From: Aminobacter ciceronei | GTDB lineage: Bacteria > Pseudomonadota > Alphaproteobacteria > Rhizobiales > Rhizobiaceae | Direction of reading: 5' to 3' | Length of the DNA stretch: 64,000 nt | Assembly: GCF_014138625.1 (NCBI RefSeq) | Contig: NZ_JACJHY010000013.1 | Coordinates: forward strand, 1 to 64,000 | Shown here: piece after piece, positions 1-8,428 of the stretch | Position numbering within the stretch: position 1 is the first letter of the stretch | Layout: the number at the start of each line of letters is the position of its first letter | Translations under genes and position numbers: made by a program | The notes under the pieces: model-generated | The model's database searches: none | The model's input: only the letters and a program-made list of their open reading frames with translations | Told to the model about the DNA's origin: nothing

Positions 1-171
1 TTTGGCGGCGCACGCGGCCGCACCGACGTGCCGAAGATCGTCGACTGGTACATGGAGGGCAAGATCCAGATCGACCCGATGATCACCCATACGCTCAAGC
101 TCGAAGACATCAACAAGGGTTTCGACCTGATGCATGCAGGCGAAAGCATCCGCAGCGTGGTCGTCTACTAG
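1..171 (+). CDS. frmA: S-(hydroxymethyl)glutathione dehydrogenase, C-terminal 56 residues (partial)
   Basis: Open from the window edge in frame 1 to a TAG at 169-171. The visible 56 residues carry the C-terminal pattern of class III alcohol dehydrogenases: a GRTDVPKIVDWYM-like stretch, then a region ending DINKGFDLMHAGES and SIRSVVVY. The enzyme oxidises S-hydroxymethylglutathione, formed from formaldehyde and glutathione, to S-formylglutathione with NAD+. The next gene on the same strand, 54 bp on, is the glutathione-formaldehyde condensing protein gfa, which supports this isozyme over other zinc alcohol dehydrogenases. The N-terminus and zinc ligands lie outside the window. Confidence 0.85.
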   Translation, partial: FGGARGRTDVPKIVDWYMEGKIQIDPMITHTLKLEDINKGFDLMHAGESIRSVVVY

Positions 172-225
172 CGTCCCCTTGCGAGGGGTGCGCATCGCGA
201 ACAGTCATCAACAGGGAGGAACGAC

Positions 226-798
226 ATGGCTTCAGTTTCGATACATCCGGCGCTCGACGGCGGGGTCAAACCCGGCAGTGCCGCCTTCACCGGCGGCACG
301 CTGGCCTGCGCCTGCGCCGACAGGCCGGTCAAGGTGGCGATCAAGGGCCAGGTTGCCCACAACCACGCCTGCGGCTGCACCAAATGCTGGAAGCCGGAGG
401 GGGCGAAGTTTTCGGTCGTGGCGGTCACCGCGCATGAGAACGTGACGGTGCTGGAAAATGGCGACAAGCTCGCTGTCGTCGATCCGTCGGCGTTGATCCA
501 GCGCCACGCCTGCAAGGCCTGCGGTGTGCACATGTATGGCCCGGTCGAGCGCGACCATGCCTTCAAGGGCCTCGACTTCATCCATCCCGAGCGCTTCCAG
601 GAAGCGGGCTGGGCCGAGCCGGGCTTTGCCGCATTCGTCTCGTCGATCATCGAGGCGGGCGTCGACCCGTCCGAAATGGACAGCGTGCGCGGCCGGCTCA
701 GGGAACTCGGGCTCGAACCCTATGACTGCCTGTCGCCCGGCCTGATGGACTATGTCGCCAACTGGGTTGCCAAGCGGACAGGGACAGCAGCGCGCTAG
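226..798 (+). CDS. gfa: S-(hydroxymethyl)glutathione synthase (glutathione-dependent formaldehyde-activating enzyme)
   Basis: A 190-residue protein of the Gfa/CENP-V zinc family. Family cysteines are visible at C28/C30 (CAC), C49/C51/C54 (CGCTKC) and C95/C98 (CKAC). Gfa binds glutathione and is thought to speed or channel its condensation with formaldehyde to S-hydroxymethylglutathione, the substrate of the dehydrogenase encoded just upstream. The start follows a clear Shine-Dalgarno sequence (GGGAGG, about 7 nt upstream). The length matches full-length Gfa proteins. The frmA-gfa order is typical of alphaproteobacterial formaldehyde detoxification operons. Confidence 0.92.
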   Translation: MASVSIHPALDGGVKPGSAAFTGGTLACACADRPVKVAIKGQVAHNHACGCTKCWKPEGAKFSVVAVTAHENVTVLENGDKLAVVDPSALIQRHACKACGVHMYGPVERDHAFKGLDFIHPERFQEAGWAEPGFAAFVSSIIEAGVDPSEMDSVRGRLRELGLEPYDCLSPGLMDYVANWVAKRTGTAAR

Positions 799-836
799 CC
801 GCACACGTCTTCGAACAAAAAACGGGAGGAACATTA

Positions 837-1820
837 ATGCGCATAGCCAACACAATAGCCATCGCGCTGGTAGCAGTCGCAGCAGCGGTGACGTCGAGCC
901 AGGCCTGGGCGAACGACGCCGTCAAAGTGCGCTTCAGTTGGAAGCTGAAGGGCGAATATGCCTTCTTCTATCTGGGCAGGGACAAGGGGATCTATTCATC
1001 CCACAAGGTCGATGTCGAACTGGGAGAAGGGGCCGGCGCCCAGGCAGCACTCGGGTCGCTGGTGCAGGGCAACGAGGACGTCGTCATCGTGCCGGCAATT
1101 TTTGCCATATCGGCGATCCAGAAAGGCATGCCGGTCAAGATCGCCGCGCTCTATCAGCCGAAAACCCCGTTCGCGTTCATTTCTCATCCTGACCGCCCCG
1201 TCACCGAGCCGAAGCAGATGGAGGGCAGATCTCTCGCAGTATCGACCGGAGATACTGCGACGGCGTATCTCGACGTCCTCTGCAAAAAGAACGGCATAGA
1301 CTGCAGCAAGATCTCGAAGGTTCAGATCGACCCGCAGATCAAGGTCCCGCAGTTCCTGCAGAACAAGATCGACATGATCACGGTCTACACCAATGTCGAC
1401 CTTCCGCTCATCGAAGAGCGAAGCGGGATCAAGTTCGCGGTTCTGGACCTTCCCAAATATGGATTGTCGGTGCCGGGTCTGGCGGCCGTGGTCAGCGACG
1501 ACGGCCTGGCCAAAAACCAGGACATCCTGACGCGGTTCTTCTCCGCCACGAGCGAGGCCATCGACCTCATGCGCAAAGACCCAGCGTCTGCCGCCAGCGC
1601 GTTGCGGTCGGCCTGGAGTGCTGCTCCATCCGAAGAGCTCATTCGGCAGTCCGTCGTTGCCACATCGCTCAGTCTTCAGGCGCCCGAAGGCCATATCAAC
1701 GGCTGGATCGAAGAGAATGTGATTTCGGATGCTCAGGACCTGGTCATGTCGACCGAGGACGGCGCAACCAGGAAAGAGCCTTCGCAGTACTATACGAACG
1801 CGTTGCTGCAAGACCGCTGA
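837..1820 (+). CDS. ABC transporter substrate-binding protein, NMT1/SsuA-like
   Basis: A 327-residue secreted protein. A Sec signal peptide covers about residues 1-25, probably cleaved after AWA. The mature part resembles the NMT1/THI5/SsuA solute-binding family that captures thiamine precursors, sulfonates or nitrate-like ligands: an early FSWKLKGEYAFFYLGRDKGIY stretch and the pattern where a gain in VELGEGAGAQAALGSL forms the ligand loop. It begins 38 bp after gfa with a strong GGGAGG site, so it may belong to the same transcript. No permease or ATPase gene is adjacent, so it is an orphan binding protein in this window and its ligand cannot be read from context. Confidence 0.8.
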   Translation: MRIANTIAIALVAVAAAVTSSQAWANDAVKVRFSWKLKGEYAFFYLGRDKGIYSSHKVDVELGEGAGAQAALGSLVQGNEDVVIVPAIFAISAIQKGMPVKIAALYQPKTPFAFISHPDRPVTEPKQMEGRSLAVSTGDTATAYLDVLCKKNGIDCSKISKVQIDPQIKVPQFLQNKIDMITVYTNVDLPLIEERSGIKFAVLDLPKYGLSVPGLAAVVSDDGLAKNQDILTRFFSATSEAIDLMRKDPASAASALRSAWSAAPSEELIRQSVVATSLSLQAPEGHINGWIEENVISDAQDLVMSTEDGATRKEPSQYYTNALLQDR

Positions 1821-1830
1821 AGAGCCCTGC

Positions 1831-1862
1831 CCCCGCCGGTGAAAGCCGGCGGGGACATTTAT
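1831..1862 (+). terminator. Intrinsic-type terminator after the binding-protein gene
   Basis: A 9-bp perfect stem (CCCCGCCGG at 1831-1839, CCGGCGGGG at 1846-1854) with a 6-nt loop lies 10 bp after the stop codon at 1820. The T-tract that follows is weak (ACATTTAT), so termination efficiency is uncertain. Confidence 0.6.
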
Positions 1863-2029
1863 CTCGGCAAGTGCAGTCGGGCAGCCCGGCGTCGAACACG
1901 ACCGCTGCCCCGACGATATTGATCTTTTCGAAGGCGACCAGCGGATAAGGTTGGCATTCGCGCAGATCGAACGCCTCACCGCCTCTGCCCACCTTGCTGT
2001 TCGATCCAGATTCGCTGCCCGCCCGCTGG

Positions 2030-2599
2030 TCAGGCGGCACGCAGGCTGCCTATGATCAGCTTCGCGAACACCGTCCTGGCTTCGGTGTCGGTGACCTTGC
2101 CTGCCTGCAGTTCGCGCGCGATGGCCTCTGCCGCGCCCAACAGGCCGGTGCACAGGAGACGAAGGCTCTCGCCGGAAACGGCAGAGAACGGTTGCAGCGC
2201 CTGGGCGACGATGGCCACATATTCCCCCAGCATGCGTGACTGCTGGACCGCTATGTCAGGGCTCCCCTGAAGCGCCGCAAAGATGGCAGGCCCTTCCTGG
2301 CCCATGTTCGTCAGGCAGCTGAAATAGGCCGCGGCAATGGCGTCCGCCACGGCGGCAGGTTCGCCCGGCATTAAGCTCAGCTCCTGGCGAAGCTGTCTGA
2401 CGTAATTGTCCTCCAACCGCTGAAACAGGGCGAGCAGGAGGCCGGCGCGCGTTGAAAAATGGTCATAGACGACGGGCCGGCTGACGTCAGCCCGTTGGGC
2501 GAGCGTGCCCAAGGTGAGTTCGTCTGCGCCCTGCTCCCGAACGATCTGGAGGGCCGTATCAAGGAGTTGGCTGCGACGGCCATCTCTCGGCAGCTTCAC
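2030..2599 (-). CDS. TetR/AcrR family transcriptional regulator
   Basis: A 189-residue protein with the TetR HTH in its first 60 residues (LGTLAQRADVSRPVVYDHF is the recognition segment), followed by an unassigned all-helical ligand domain. The GTG start is supported by a GGAGGAG site 6 nt upstream. The gene is divergent from the imine-reductase-like gene that starts 75 bp away, and the shared intergenic region holds a 27-bp palindrome. It is therefore most likely the local repressor of that enzyme and of itself (inference). The inducer is unknown. Confidence 0.88.
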   Translation of the reverse strand: MKLPRDGRRSQLLDTALQIVREQGADELTLGTLAQRADVSRPVVYDHFSTRAGLLLALFQRLEDNYVRQLRQELSLMPGEPAAVADAIAAAYFSCLTNMGQEGPAIFAALQGSPDIAVQQSRMLGEYVAIVAQALQPFSAVSGESLRLLCTGLLGAAEAIARELQAGKVTDTEARTVFAKLIIGSLRAA

Positions 2600-2621
2600 G
2601 ATTTTCTCCTCCGCTTGACAC

Positions 2622-2648
2622 CTACAATTTGTAAGTTACATTTTGTAG
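2622..2648. promoter_or_regulatory. 27-bp imperfect palindrome, probable TetR operator
   Basis: The half-sites CTACAA-nn-TGTAA and TTACA-nn-TTGTAG are arranged around a single central G at 2635. Outside that centre, only the two positions on each side written as nn fail to match. It lies between the divergent TetR and reductase genes. A TTGACA hexamer at 2615-2620 on the plus strand sits directly beside it, so a bound repressor would cover the reductase promoter. Confidence 0.75.
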
Positions 2649-2673
2649 CTTCGCGGTCAAGCAGGAGATGGAG

Positions 2674-3582
2674 ATGGGTGACGTCACGGTAATCGGCCTG
2701 GGTGCAATGGGCACCGCCTTGGCACGCGCGTTCCTTTCCGCCGGCAAGACGACCGTTGTCTGGAACCGGACCTCGGCAAAGGCCGATGTTCTGAGAGATG
2801 AAGGGGCCAAGGTCGCGCTGACCGCCGCGGACGCGGTCGCCGCCAGCCCGGTCATCGTCATGTGCCTGTCGGATTATGCGGCAACGCGCGGCATTGTCGA
2901 AGACAAAGCGGTCGCCGGGATCTTCGCTGGGCGGCTCGTCGTGCAACTGGCCTCCGGCACCTCAAGCGAGGCCCGAGCCATGGCGGCATGGGCGGCAACG
3001 CGCGGTGCGGACTATCTCGACGGCGCCATTTCCGCGTGGCCGAGCCAGATCGGCGGAGCTGACGCCGCCATTCTGCTTGCCGGCCCCGAGACGACGTTTG
3101 CCTCGGCCAGCGCCCTTCTTCAGGCGTTGGCCGGCAGCCTTGTGCATGTGGGCCCCGATGTCGGCCATGCCAAGGCGCTGTTTGGCGCTGCCCTGGCCTA
3201 TTACGCAGCCCATTGGATCGGCTTCAGCCACGGCGCAGTCATCTGTGAAGCCGAAGGGCTCGATCCGGCTCAGTTCGGAGAGATGATGGCGGGCTCGGCA
3301 CCGTTCTTCGCAGACGACATGCGTCGCATGGGCCGGGTCATCGCCACCGGCAGCTTCAGCGCGCCTGAAAGCACCATCGCTTCCGTGCGCGCCGATATCG
3401 CGCGTCTCGTCGACGTCTCCGACAACCTCGAGATTGGCGCCGATTTTCCGACCTTTGCGACCGGCGTTTTCCAGCGCGCGGTGGACGCGGGTTATGGGGC
3501 GGAAGAACACTGCGCGATCACAAAAGTGTTGCGCAGCCCCGCGCCGCATCAGCGGCGACCTGTTCAAGGTCGCTCAGTCTAG
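2674..3582 (+). CDS. NAD(P)-binding oxidoreductase, imine reductase / beta-hydroxyacid dehydrogenase type
   Basis: A protein of about 302 residues. The N-terminal Rossmann fold shows the GLGAMG dinucleotide motif at about residues 7-12 and a WNRT stretch after the second strand that is typical of NADPH-using imine reductases. The C-terminal helical half matches the 6-phosphogluconate-dehydrogenase-like fold. Likely role: reduction of an imine or keto group of a small molecule. The ATG at 2668 directly abuts GCAGGAG, so the ATG at 2674 (spacing 6 nt) is the better start. The last 20 or so residues are Pro/Arg-rich and unlike the family, which may mean a shifted C-terminus. Probably repressed by the divergent TetR protein. 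Confidence 0.78.
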   Translation: MGDVTVIGLGAMGTALARAFLSAGKTTVVWNRTSAKADVLRDEGAKVALTAADAVAASPVIVMCLSDYAATRGIVEDKAVAGIFAGRLVVQLASGTSSEARAMAAWAATRGADYLDGAISAWPSQIGGADAAILLAGPETTFASASALLQALAGSLVHVGPDVGHAKALFGAALAYYAAHWIGFSHGAVICEAEGLDPAQFGEMMAGSAPFFADDMRRMGRVIATGSFSAPESTIASVRADIARLVDVSDNLEIGADFPTFATGVFQRAVDAGYGAEEHCAITKVLRSPAPHQRRPVQGRSV

Positions 3583-3977
3583 ACACGCCACAGCTGGAGG
3601 CTCGTTGGCCAGCCTGCATCGCTCCGCTTGCAATATGCAATCGGAAAGCGTAAACCCAATCCAGTTGCAAAATACAACTGGATTGGCGCGCCACTGTGGA
3701 CCATCGCTCTGTCGATCAACCTGGCACGCAAATGCCCGGCGTCGCTCCGACATGACCGTCTTGCGCGACGTGATGTTTGGGGTCCGACGTCCTCTCGGCG
3801 GCGTGGGTAAAAAGGCGGGCCGGCTTTGCAGGAGGCCTACATGGCCGGGTTCGGCAACGACATTTCGGCGTTTCGAACCCCGATCACGGCCCGTCAGTGT
3901 CGGCACGGTTGCATGCGGCCGATGACGGCGACAACAGACCGCGCGCCATCACCCAGGACCTGAAAGGAGGTTGCAGA
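3583..3977. other. 395-bp intergenic stretch with strong hairpin; no confident gene
   Basis: It holds a 12-bp perfect inverted repeat (3656-3667 with 3675-3686). It also holds a possible 40-codon ORF (3841-3963) behind a GCAGGAGG-like site, reading MAGFGNDISAFRTP at its start. That ORF has no recognisable family and stops 14 nt before the next gene, so it could be a leader peptide or chance. Nothing else was recognised. Confidence 0.5.
3656..3686. repeat. 12-bp perfect inverted repeat (hairpin)
   Basis: CCAATCCAGTTG at 3656-3667 and CAACTGGATTGG at 3675-3686 are exact reverse complements around a 7-nt A-rich loop. There is no following T-tract, so this is not a standard terminator. It lies 74 bp after the reductase stop and about 290 bp before the YCII gene. 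It may be an operator or an RNA structure. Confidence 0.6.
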
Positions 3978-4301
3978 ATGCCGAAATTCCTCACCATCGG
4001 ATATGGCGACCAGGCCGGATATGACCGGACCTCACAACCCGTCCGCGACGCCGCCCACGCGCAGGATGCAATGCTGCGCGCGGAGGGCGCATTGATCGGA
4101 ATCGCCGGTGCGCCCATGCAGGTGCGCAATCCCGAAGCGGCGGGTCCGGAGACGCGGGATGGCCCATTCATGTCGTCGGCCTTGCCGGTTGCCGGCTTCG
4201 CCATCATCGAGGCTGCGGATATGGCGGAAGCGGTGAGGAAGATCTCAGTCGTTCCCTGTGCCGTTGCGCATGGCGTCGTCGAAGTGTGGCCGTTGGAGTA
4301 G
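3978..4301 (+). CDS. YCII-related domain protein
   Basis: A 107-residue single-domain protein of the YCII/DGPF (dimeric alpha-beta barrel) type. The start is fixed by an AAAGGAGG Shine-Dalgarno site 8 nt upstream of ATG 3978. Family marks are the early LTIGYGDQAGYDR segment, a middle DGPF-like motif (RDGPFMSS) and a terminal VAHGVVEVWPLE stretch. Such proteins are often found with ECF sigma factors but have no settled function. The 3' two-thirds of this gene and about 70 bp beyond are repeated 13.3 kb downstream (17408-17663), where the copy is truncated. Confidence 0.8.
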   Translation: MPKFLTIGYGDQAGYDRTSQPVRDAAHAQDAMLRAEGALIGIAGAPMQVRNPEAAGPETRDGPFMSSALPVAGFAIIEAADMAEAVRKISVVPCAVAHGVVEVWPLE

Positions 4302-4370
4302 GCAAACCGGCTCCAAGAGCCGACGCAGAGGACATGCGCGCCCGCCTCGACCGCCTGCGCAGCTATCTCA
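4115..4370 (+). repeat. Direct repeat copy A (YCII gene 3' part plus downstream DNA)
   Basis: This segment matches 17408-17663 at roughly 90% or better by eye, in the same orientation. It runs from inside the YCII gene through its stop codon into the downstream sequence GGCTCCAAGAGCCG. The match ends near CGCAGCTATCT. Confidence 0.8.
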
Positions 4371-4586
4371 CGCTGCCGAGATAGTGAAGATGACCGGTAT
4401 GGAGGGGTATTCTGCCCGGCTGCTTTTGGCGTAAGCGGACGCTGGATTCAGCCCGGCACGGAAATCGGCAATCGTGCCTGGCGGTGAGGACCTGCGGTAA
4501 CCTTGCTTCTTAATTATCGTGATCGTAGCGCACATTTTTCGTATGTATGTATAAGTCGCCGGAGCTGAAATTCGTGATGTTGTGAG

Positions 4587-5576
4587 ATGCCTCCGAGCCC
4601 ACACGCGTTCTCCTTGAATCAAATCGATCTGAATCTGCTTCGTACGTTCGACGCATTGATGCAGGAGCGTAGCGTCACAAAGGCGGCGGAACTGCTTGGT
4701 CGGACGCAGTCGGCCACAAGCCATTCACTTTCCAGGCTGCGGCATATCTTCAAGGACGAATTGTTTTCTCGCGATTCAGGGGTGATGGAGCCGACGCCTC
4801 GGGCGAAAGAACTGGCTGCGGTTCTCACTCGCGCGCTGGCTGACATTCGTCAGGTCGTCGAAAGGCATTTGAATTTCGAGCCGGCGAGCACATTCAGAAA
4901 CTTCAGGATCGGCCTCTCGGATTCCTCGGCCGTTACGATCCTTCCGAGCCTCATCCAGAACTTCTCGGCTCAGGCGCCAAATGCCACACTCAACGTCTTG
5001 CACACCAGAGAGGCTGAAGTCCTCGACTTGTTGAAATCCAAGCAAATCGAGTGCGCGGTGCTCGGCAACTTTTCGCTCAAGAGTGACCAGATTACGGTCG
5101 TGCAACTATCGACGCACAAGATGGTCTGTGCCGGCTGGAAAGGAAATGGCCTGCTGGATGATTTCACCCAAGAGCGCTACTTGTCTTCGCCTCATCTTCA
5201 GATCTCTGCAGACGGCAAGGCGGATGGCGTTGCCGATATCGTTCTGAGAGGCCTTGGCCTCAAGCGGAAGGTTGTCGCCACCATTCCGCACTATCTCGTG
5301 GCGCCTTGGATCATCAAGGACACGCCTCTCATAACGGTTTTTGGCGACAACTTCATTTTCGCGGTCTCCGAAGAAACCGAGACCAAGATCGTTCCGGCCC
5401 CGTTCCCTCTCCCCGACGTTCGGGTCTCCATGATTTACGAACGTGGTTTGGAGGCCGATGCGGGACATGCCTGGCTGCGAAGCCTGATCATCGCCACGAC
5501 AGAGGTTCAGCGGGCATTGAAAGAAGCGGCGTATGGACGCCTAAACATCTCCGGCGGCCGTCAATCTCAACAATAG
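4587..5576 (+). CDS. LysR family transcriptional regulator
   Basis: A 329-residue LysR-type regulator. The winged HTH covers about residues 10-70 (DLNLLRTFDALMQERSVTKA followed by ELLGRTQSATSHSLSRLR), and a periplasmic-binding-like effector domain covers about residues 95-305. It is followed on the same strand by an amino acid ABC importer and a C-S lyase, whose promoter region carries a 21-bp palindrome at 5621-5641. It is therefore probably their activator (inference). The base composition looks lower in GC than the neighbours. Confidence 0.9.
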   Translation: MPPSPHAFSLNQIDLNLLRTFDALMQERSVTKAAELLGRTQSATSHSLSRLRHIFKDELFSRDSGVMEPTPRAKELAAVLTRALADIRQVVERHLNFEPASTFRNFRIGLSDSSAVTILPSLIQNFSAQAPNATLNVLHTREAEVLDLLKSKQIECAVLGNFSLKSDQITVVQLSTHKMVCAGWKGNGLLDDFTQERYLSSPHLQISADGKADGVADIVLRGLGLKRKVVATIPHYLVAPWIIKDTPLITVFGDNFIFAVSEETETKIVPAPFPLPDVRVSMIYERGLEADAGHAWLRSLIIATTEVQRALKEAAYGRLNISGGRQSQQ

Positions 5577-5620
5577 GCGTGCGCCAGGCGTTGGCCCCTG
5601 ATGGGCTGTTTCACGACGGC

Positions 5621-5641
5621 ACTATGCATGGCATGCATAGT
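5621..5641. promoter_or_regulatory. 21-bp palindrome, probable LysR binding site
   Basis: The arms ACTATGCATG (5621-5630) and CATGCATAGT (5632-5641) are exact reverse complements around one G. The site contains the T-N11-A spacing typical of LysR boxes. It lies 45 bp after the lysR stop and 79 bp before the start of the binding-protein gene. Confidence 0.72.
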
Positions 5642-5719
5642 CTTATGTCACATTATCAATTTCACCGATCATGCAGGCGACTGCTATCCGTAGGCCACGG
5701 TTCAAACAGGGAGGAACCA

Positions 5720-6571
5720 ATGAAGCGTAGCCTTACAACGAGTGGCGTGGTTCTTGCGCTCTCGGCATTTTCGACCATCAGCAGCTTTGCTGCCGACATT
5801 CCCGTAACGGATGCCGTCAAGACCAGTGGCAAGCTCACAATCGCCAGTTCGCTCGCCTACGCCCCCTTCGAGTTCACTGACGCCTCCGGAAAGCCGGCTG
5901 GCCTGGACATCGAGATGGCTCAGGCCGCTGCCGACCTGATGGGGGTGAAGCTGGAAGTCGTCACAATTCCCTTCGCCTCGCAGATTCCGGCTCTCGCATC
6001 GGGGCGCGCAACGATGGCCTGGACCACCTTCACGGTGCTGCCTGAGCGTTTGAAGCAGGTGGACTTCATCTCCTTCATGGAAACCGGCTCCGTGGCAACG
6101 GTGAAGCCGGAGGACAAGGACAAATTCACAAAGAAGCTTGACCTTTGCGGGCACGCTGTCGCGGTTCAGACCGGCACTTCCGGCGATATCGCTGCCGACA
6201 GGATCTCGGCCGATTGCAAGGCCGCCAGCCTGCCGGAGATCAACAAGCAGATCTATCCGGAGCCAAAGGACAGCATCGCTGCGGTGCTTTCAGGTCGCGC
6301 CGAGGCCTGGTTGGATGACTCGACGGCCACAGGCTATTTTGAGAAAACGAGCAAGGGGCAGCTCGTCGTTACCGGCGACAGCTACTATCCGTCACCGCTT
6401 GGGATCGCGGTCCCGAAGGGAGACAAGGCTACGGCAGCCATGGTGGATGCCATCCTCAAGGAATTGATGGCGAACGGCACCTACAAAAAGCTGCTCGACA
6501 GTTACAACATGGGCAAGTCGTCCCTGGACGCGCCGGTCATCTATACCGACGTCTCTCAACTGAACCACTAA
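5720..6571 (+). CDS. Amino acid ABC transporter substrate-binding protein
   Basis: A 283-residue periplasmic solute-binding protein of the polar amino acid (family 3, SBP_bac_3) type. The signal peptide covers about residues 1-24 (ends SSFA). The mature domain opens with LTIASSLAYAPFEFTD and LDIEMAQAAADLMG, the standard first lobe. The GGGAGG site 8 nt before ATG 5720 fixes the start. It is the first gene of a transport operon with one permease, one ATPase and a PLP-dependent lyase, so its ligand may be a sulfur-containing amino acid or S-conjugate (inference). Confidence 0.9.
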   Translation: MKRSLTTSGVVLALSAFSTISSFAADIPVTDAVKTSGKLTIASSLAYAPFEFTDASGKPAGLDIEMAQAAADLMGVKLEVVTIPFASQIPALASGRATMAWTTFTVLPERLKQVDFISFMETGSVATVKPEDKDKFTKKLDLCGHAVAVQTGTSGDIAADRISADCKAASLPEINKQIYPEPKDSIAAVLSGRAEAWLDDSTATGYFEKTSKGQLVVTGDSYYPSPLGIAVPKGDKATAAMVDAILKELMANGTYKKLLDSYNMGKSSLDAPVIYTDVSQLNH

Positions 6572-6646
6572 CCGCCATTTCTCATCCGAGATCGACTGAA
6601 CGCCCGGTGGCCTCGACCGCCGGGCGGGGAGAGCTGTGCGACACCC

Positions 6647-7570
6647 ATGAAAAACGATCAAAACTCTGCGGCAATTGCCAAGCTTAAAGTGGTTCCGCTG
6701 CCCCACCCGTTCCGCCTCGCGGCGATCATCCTTGTCCTGTCGCTTCTCGCGCTGGCAGTTCGCAGCGCGGCAATGAACCCCAAGCTGCAATGGCCCATCG
6801 CCGGAAGCTATCTCTTCAATCCGCTGATCATGAATGGTCTCCTGGTGACCCTCATCGTGACCGCTCTGGTGATGGTGATCGCCGTTGTCCTGGGCACGAT
6901 TGCGGCACTTATGATCTTGTCGCCGAGCCGGCTGCTTTCAACGCCGGCAAAAGTGTTCGTCTGGTTCTTCCGGGGAACGCCGGCGCTGGTCCAGCTCATA
7001 CTCTGGTACAATCTGGCGCTGATCGTTCCGCGCTTCGAGCTTTGGCTGCCTGGTCTTGGCACCATTTTTTCCATTTCGACCAACGACGTCATGACGCCTC
7101 TGGTCGCGGCCGTCGTCGGCCTTTCGCTCCACGAATCCGGCTACATGGCGGAAATCATCCGCAACGGCCTGCAGTCGGTCAACCAAGGCCAGCGGGAAGC
7201 GGCTCTGTGCCTCGGGATGAAGCCGAGCCTGTTGATGCGCCGCATCATCATCCCCCAAGCCATGCGAGTAATCATCCCTCCATCCGGCAACGAGACGATC
7301 AACCTGCTCAAGACCACTTCGCTGGTCAGCGTCGTTGCGGTGGGTGACCTGCTTTATTCGGCGCAATCCATCTACGCCCGTACGTTCGAGACCATACCGC
7401 TGTTGCTGGTTGTAACCTTTTGGTACCTCGTTGTCGTGGCGATCATGTCGATCGGCCAGTTTTACCTGGAACGCTATTTCTCCCGGGACAATGCCACCCG
7501 GCAAGGCAAGGGCATGCTGAAAGCAACATTCGGCAATGCCTTCTCCGTTCGCAGGAGGGTCACACAATGA
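6647..7570 (+). CDS. Amino acid ABC transporter permease (HisM/GlnP type)
   Basis: A 307-residue inner-membrane protein with about five TM segments and the EAA coupling loop ([18 protein letters not shown], about residues 180-205). It forms the channel of the importer and probably homodimerises, because no second permease gene is present. The N-terminus has about 20 more cytosolic residues than the shortest family members. Its TGA stop overlaps the ATG of the ATPase gene (ATGA), implying coupled translation. Confidence 0.9.
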   Translation: MKNDQNSAAIAKLKVVPLPHPFRLAAIILVLSLLALAVRSAAMNPKLQWPIAGSYLFNPLIMNGLLVTLIVTALVMVIAVVLGTIAALMILSPSRLLSTPAKVFVWFFRGTPALVQLILWYNLALIVPRFELWLPGLGTIFSISTNDVMTPLVAAVVGLSLHESGYMAEIIRNGLQSVNQGQREAALCLGMKPSLLMRRIIIPQAMRVIIPPSGNETINLLKTTSLVSVVAVGDLLYSAQSIYARTFETIPLLLVVTFWYLVVVAIMSIGQFYLERYFSRDNATRQGKGMLKATFGNAFSVRRRVTQ

Positions 7571-8370
7571 CTGTTTCAAGGACACATCACGGCCGCTTTG
7601 GTATCGACCAGAATGTCATGGTCTATGCCGAAGGCGTCCGAAAATCCTTCGGGTCCCTCGAAGTGCTTAAAGACGTCAGCCTGAGCGTCCCGACAGGCAG
7701 CGTCGCCTGCATCATCGGGCCTTCGGGTTCGGGCAAGAGCACGTTCTTGCGATGCATCAACCATCTGGAGAAGATCGATGGCGGCCTGCTCCTCGTGGAT
7801 GGGGACTTCATAGGCTATGAGCTTAGGCAAGACCGGCTCCATGAACTGCCAGACAGCGCAATCTGCCGCCGTCGTGCCGAGGTCGGCATGGTGTTCCAGC
7901 AGTTCAACCTTTTCGGCCATCTGACCGTCCTGCAGAACGTCATCGAGGCACCAGTCCATGTCCGGGGTGAATCGGTCAAATCTGCCACGGAGCGGGCGGT
8001 CCATCTGCTTGGCAAGGTTGGTCTGGCCGAGAAGTGTGACGCTTATCCACGACAGCTCTCTGGTGGGCAGCAACAACGCGTGGCGATAGCTCGGGCGCTT
8101 GCCATGCGGCCCAAGGTCATTCTCTTCGACGAGCCGACTTCGGCGCTCGATCCCGAACTCGTTGGCGAGGTTCTTGCCGTCATGAAGGATTTGGCGCGGG
8201 ACGGCATGACCATGGTGGTGGTTACCCACGAAATCGGCTTCGCGTCAGAAGTCGCCGACCAACTCGTTTTCATGGACGGTGGCGTGGTTGTCGAGCGTGG
8301 CGTTCCAAAGGAAATGATTGCAAATCCGCAATCACAACGCCTCCGCGAGTTCCTGGCGCGCGTCAAGTAG
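7567..8370 (+). CDS. Amino acid ABC transporter ATP-binding protein (GlnQ/HisP type)
   Basis: A 267-residue ATPase with Walker [11 protein letters not shown]-loop [12 protein letters not shown], signature LSGGQQQR, Walker B VILFDEP, D-loop SALDPE and switch H in VVTHE, all in the expected order. The start overlaps the permease stop by 4 nt. An insertion of about 20 residues after the A-loop region ([20 protein letters not shown]) is typical of the HisP subgroup. It powers uptake by the 5720-7570 transporter. Confidence 0.93.
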   Translation: MTVSRTHHGRFGIDQNVMVYAEGVRKSFGSLEVLKDVSLSVPTGSVACIIGPSGSGKSTFLRCINHLEKIDGGLLLVDGDFIGYELRQDRLHELPDSAICRRRAEVGMVFQQFNLFGHLTVLQNVIEAPVHVRGESVKSATERAVHLLGKVGLAEKCDAYPRQLSGGQQQRVAIARALAMRPKVILFDEPTSALDPELVGEVLAVMKDLARDGMTMVVVTHEIGFASEVADQLVFMDGGVVVERGVPKEMIANPQSQRLREFLARVK

Positions 8371-8398
8371 TCCGCTTCCATAAGCAACCAGATATCGA

Positions 8399-8416
8399 CC
8401 CCGTGAAACCACGGGG
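8399..8416 (+). promoter_or_regulatory. Small hairpin ahead of the lyase ribosome-binding site
   Basis: A 7-bp perfect stem, CCCCGTG with CACGGGG, closes an AAAC loop one base before the AAGGAG site of the next gene. It may protect the upstream message or modulate translation. Low certainty. Confidence 0.35.
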
Positions 8417-8428
8417 CAAGGAGACCCC

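Noticed and set aside
1744-2040. Minus-strand 98-codon ORF with a gene-like stretch (RECQPYPLVAFEKINIVG) between the binding protein and tetR
   Set aside because: It overlaps the terminator and the end of the preceding gene, has no supported start, and no family was recognised. It could be a remnant but cannot be called.
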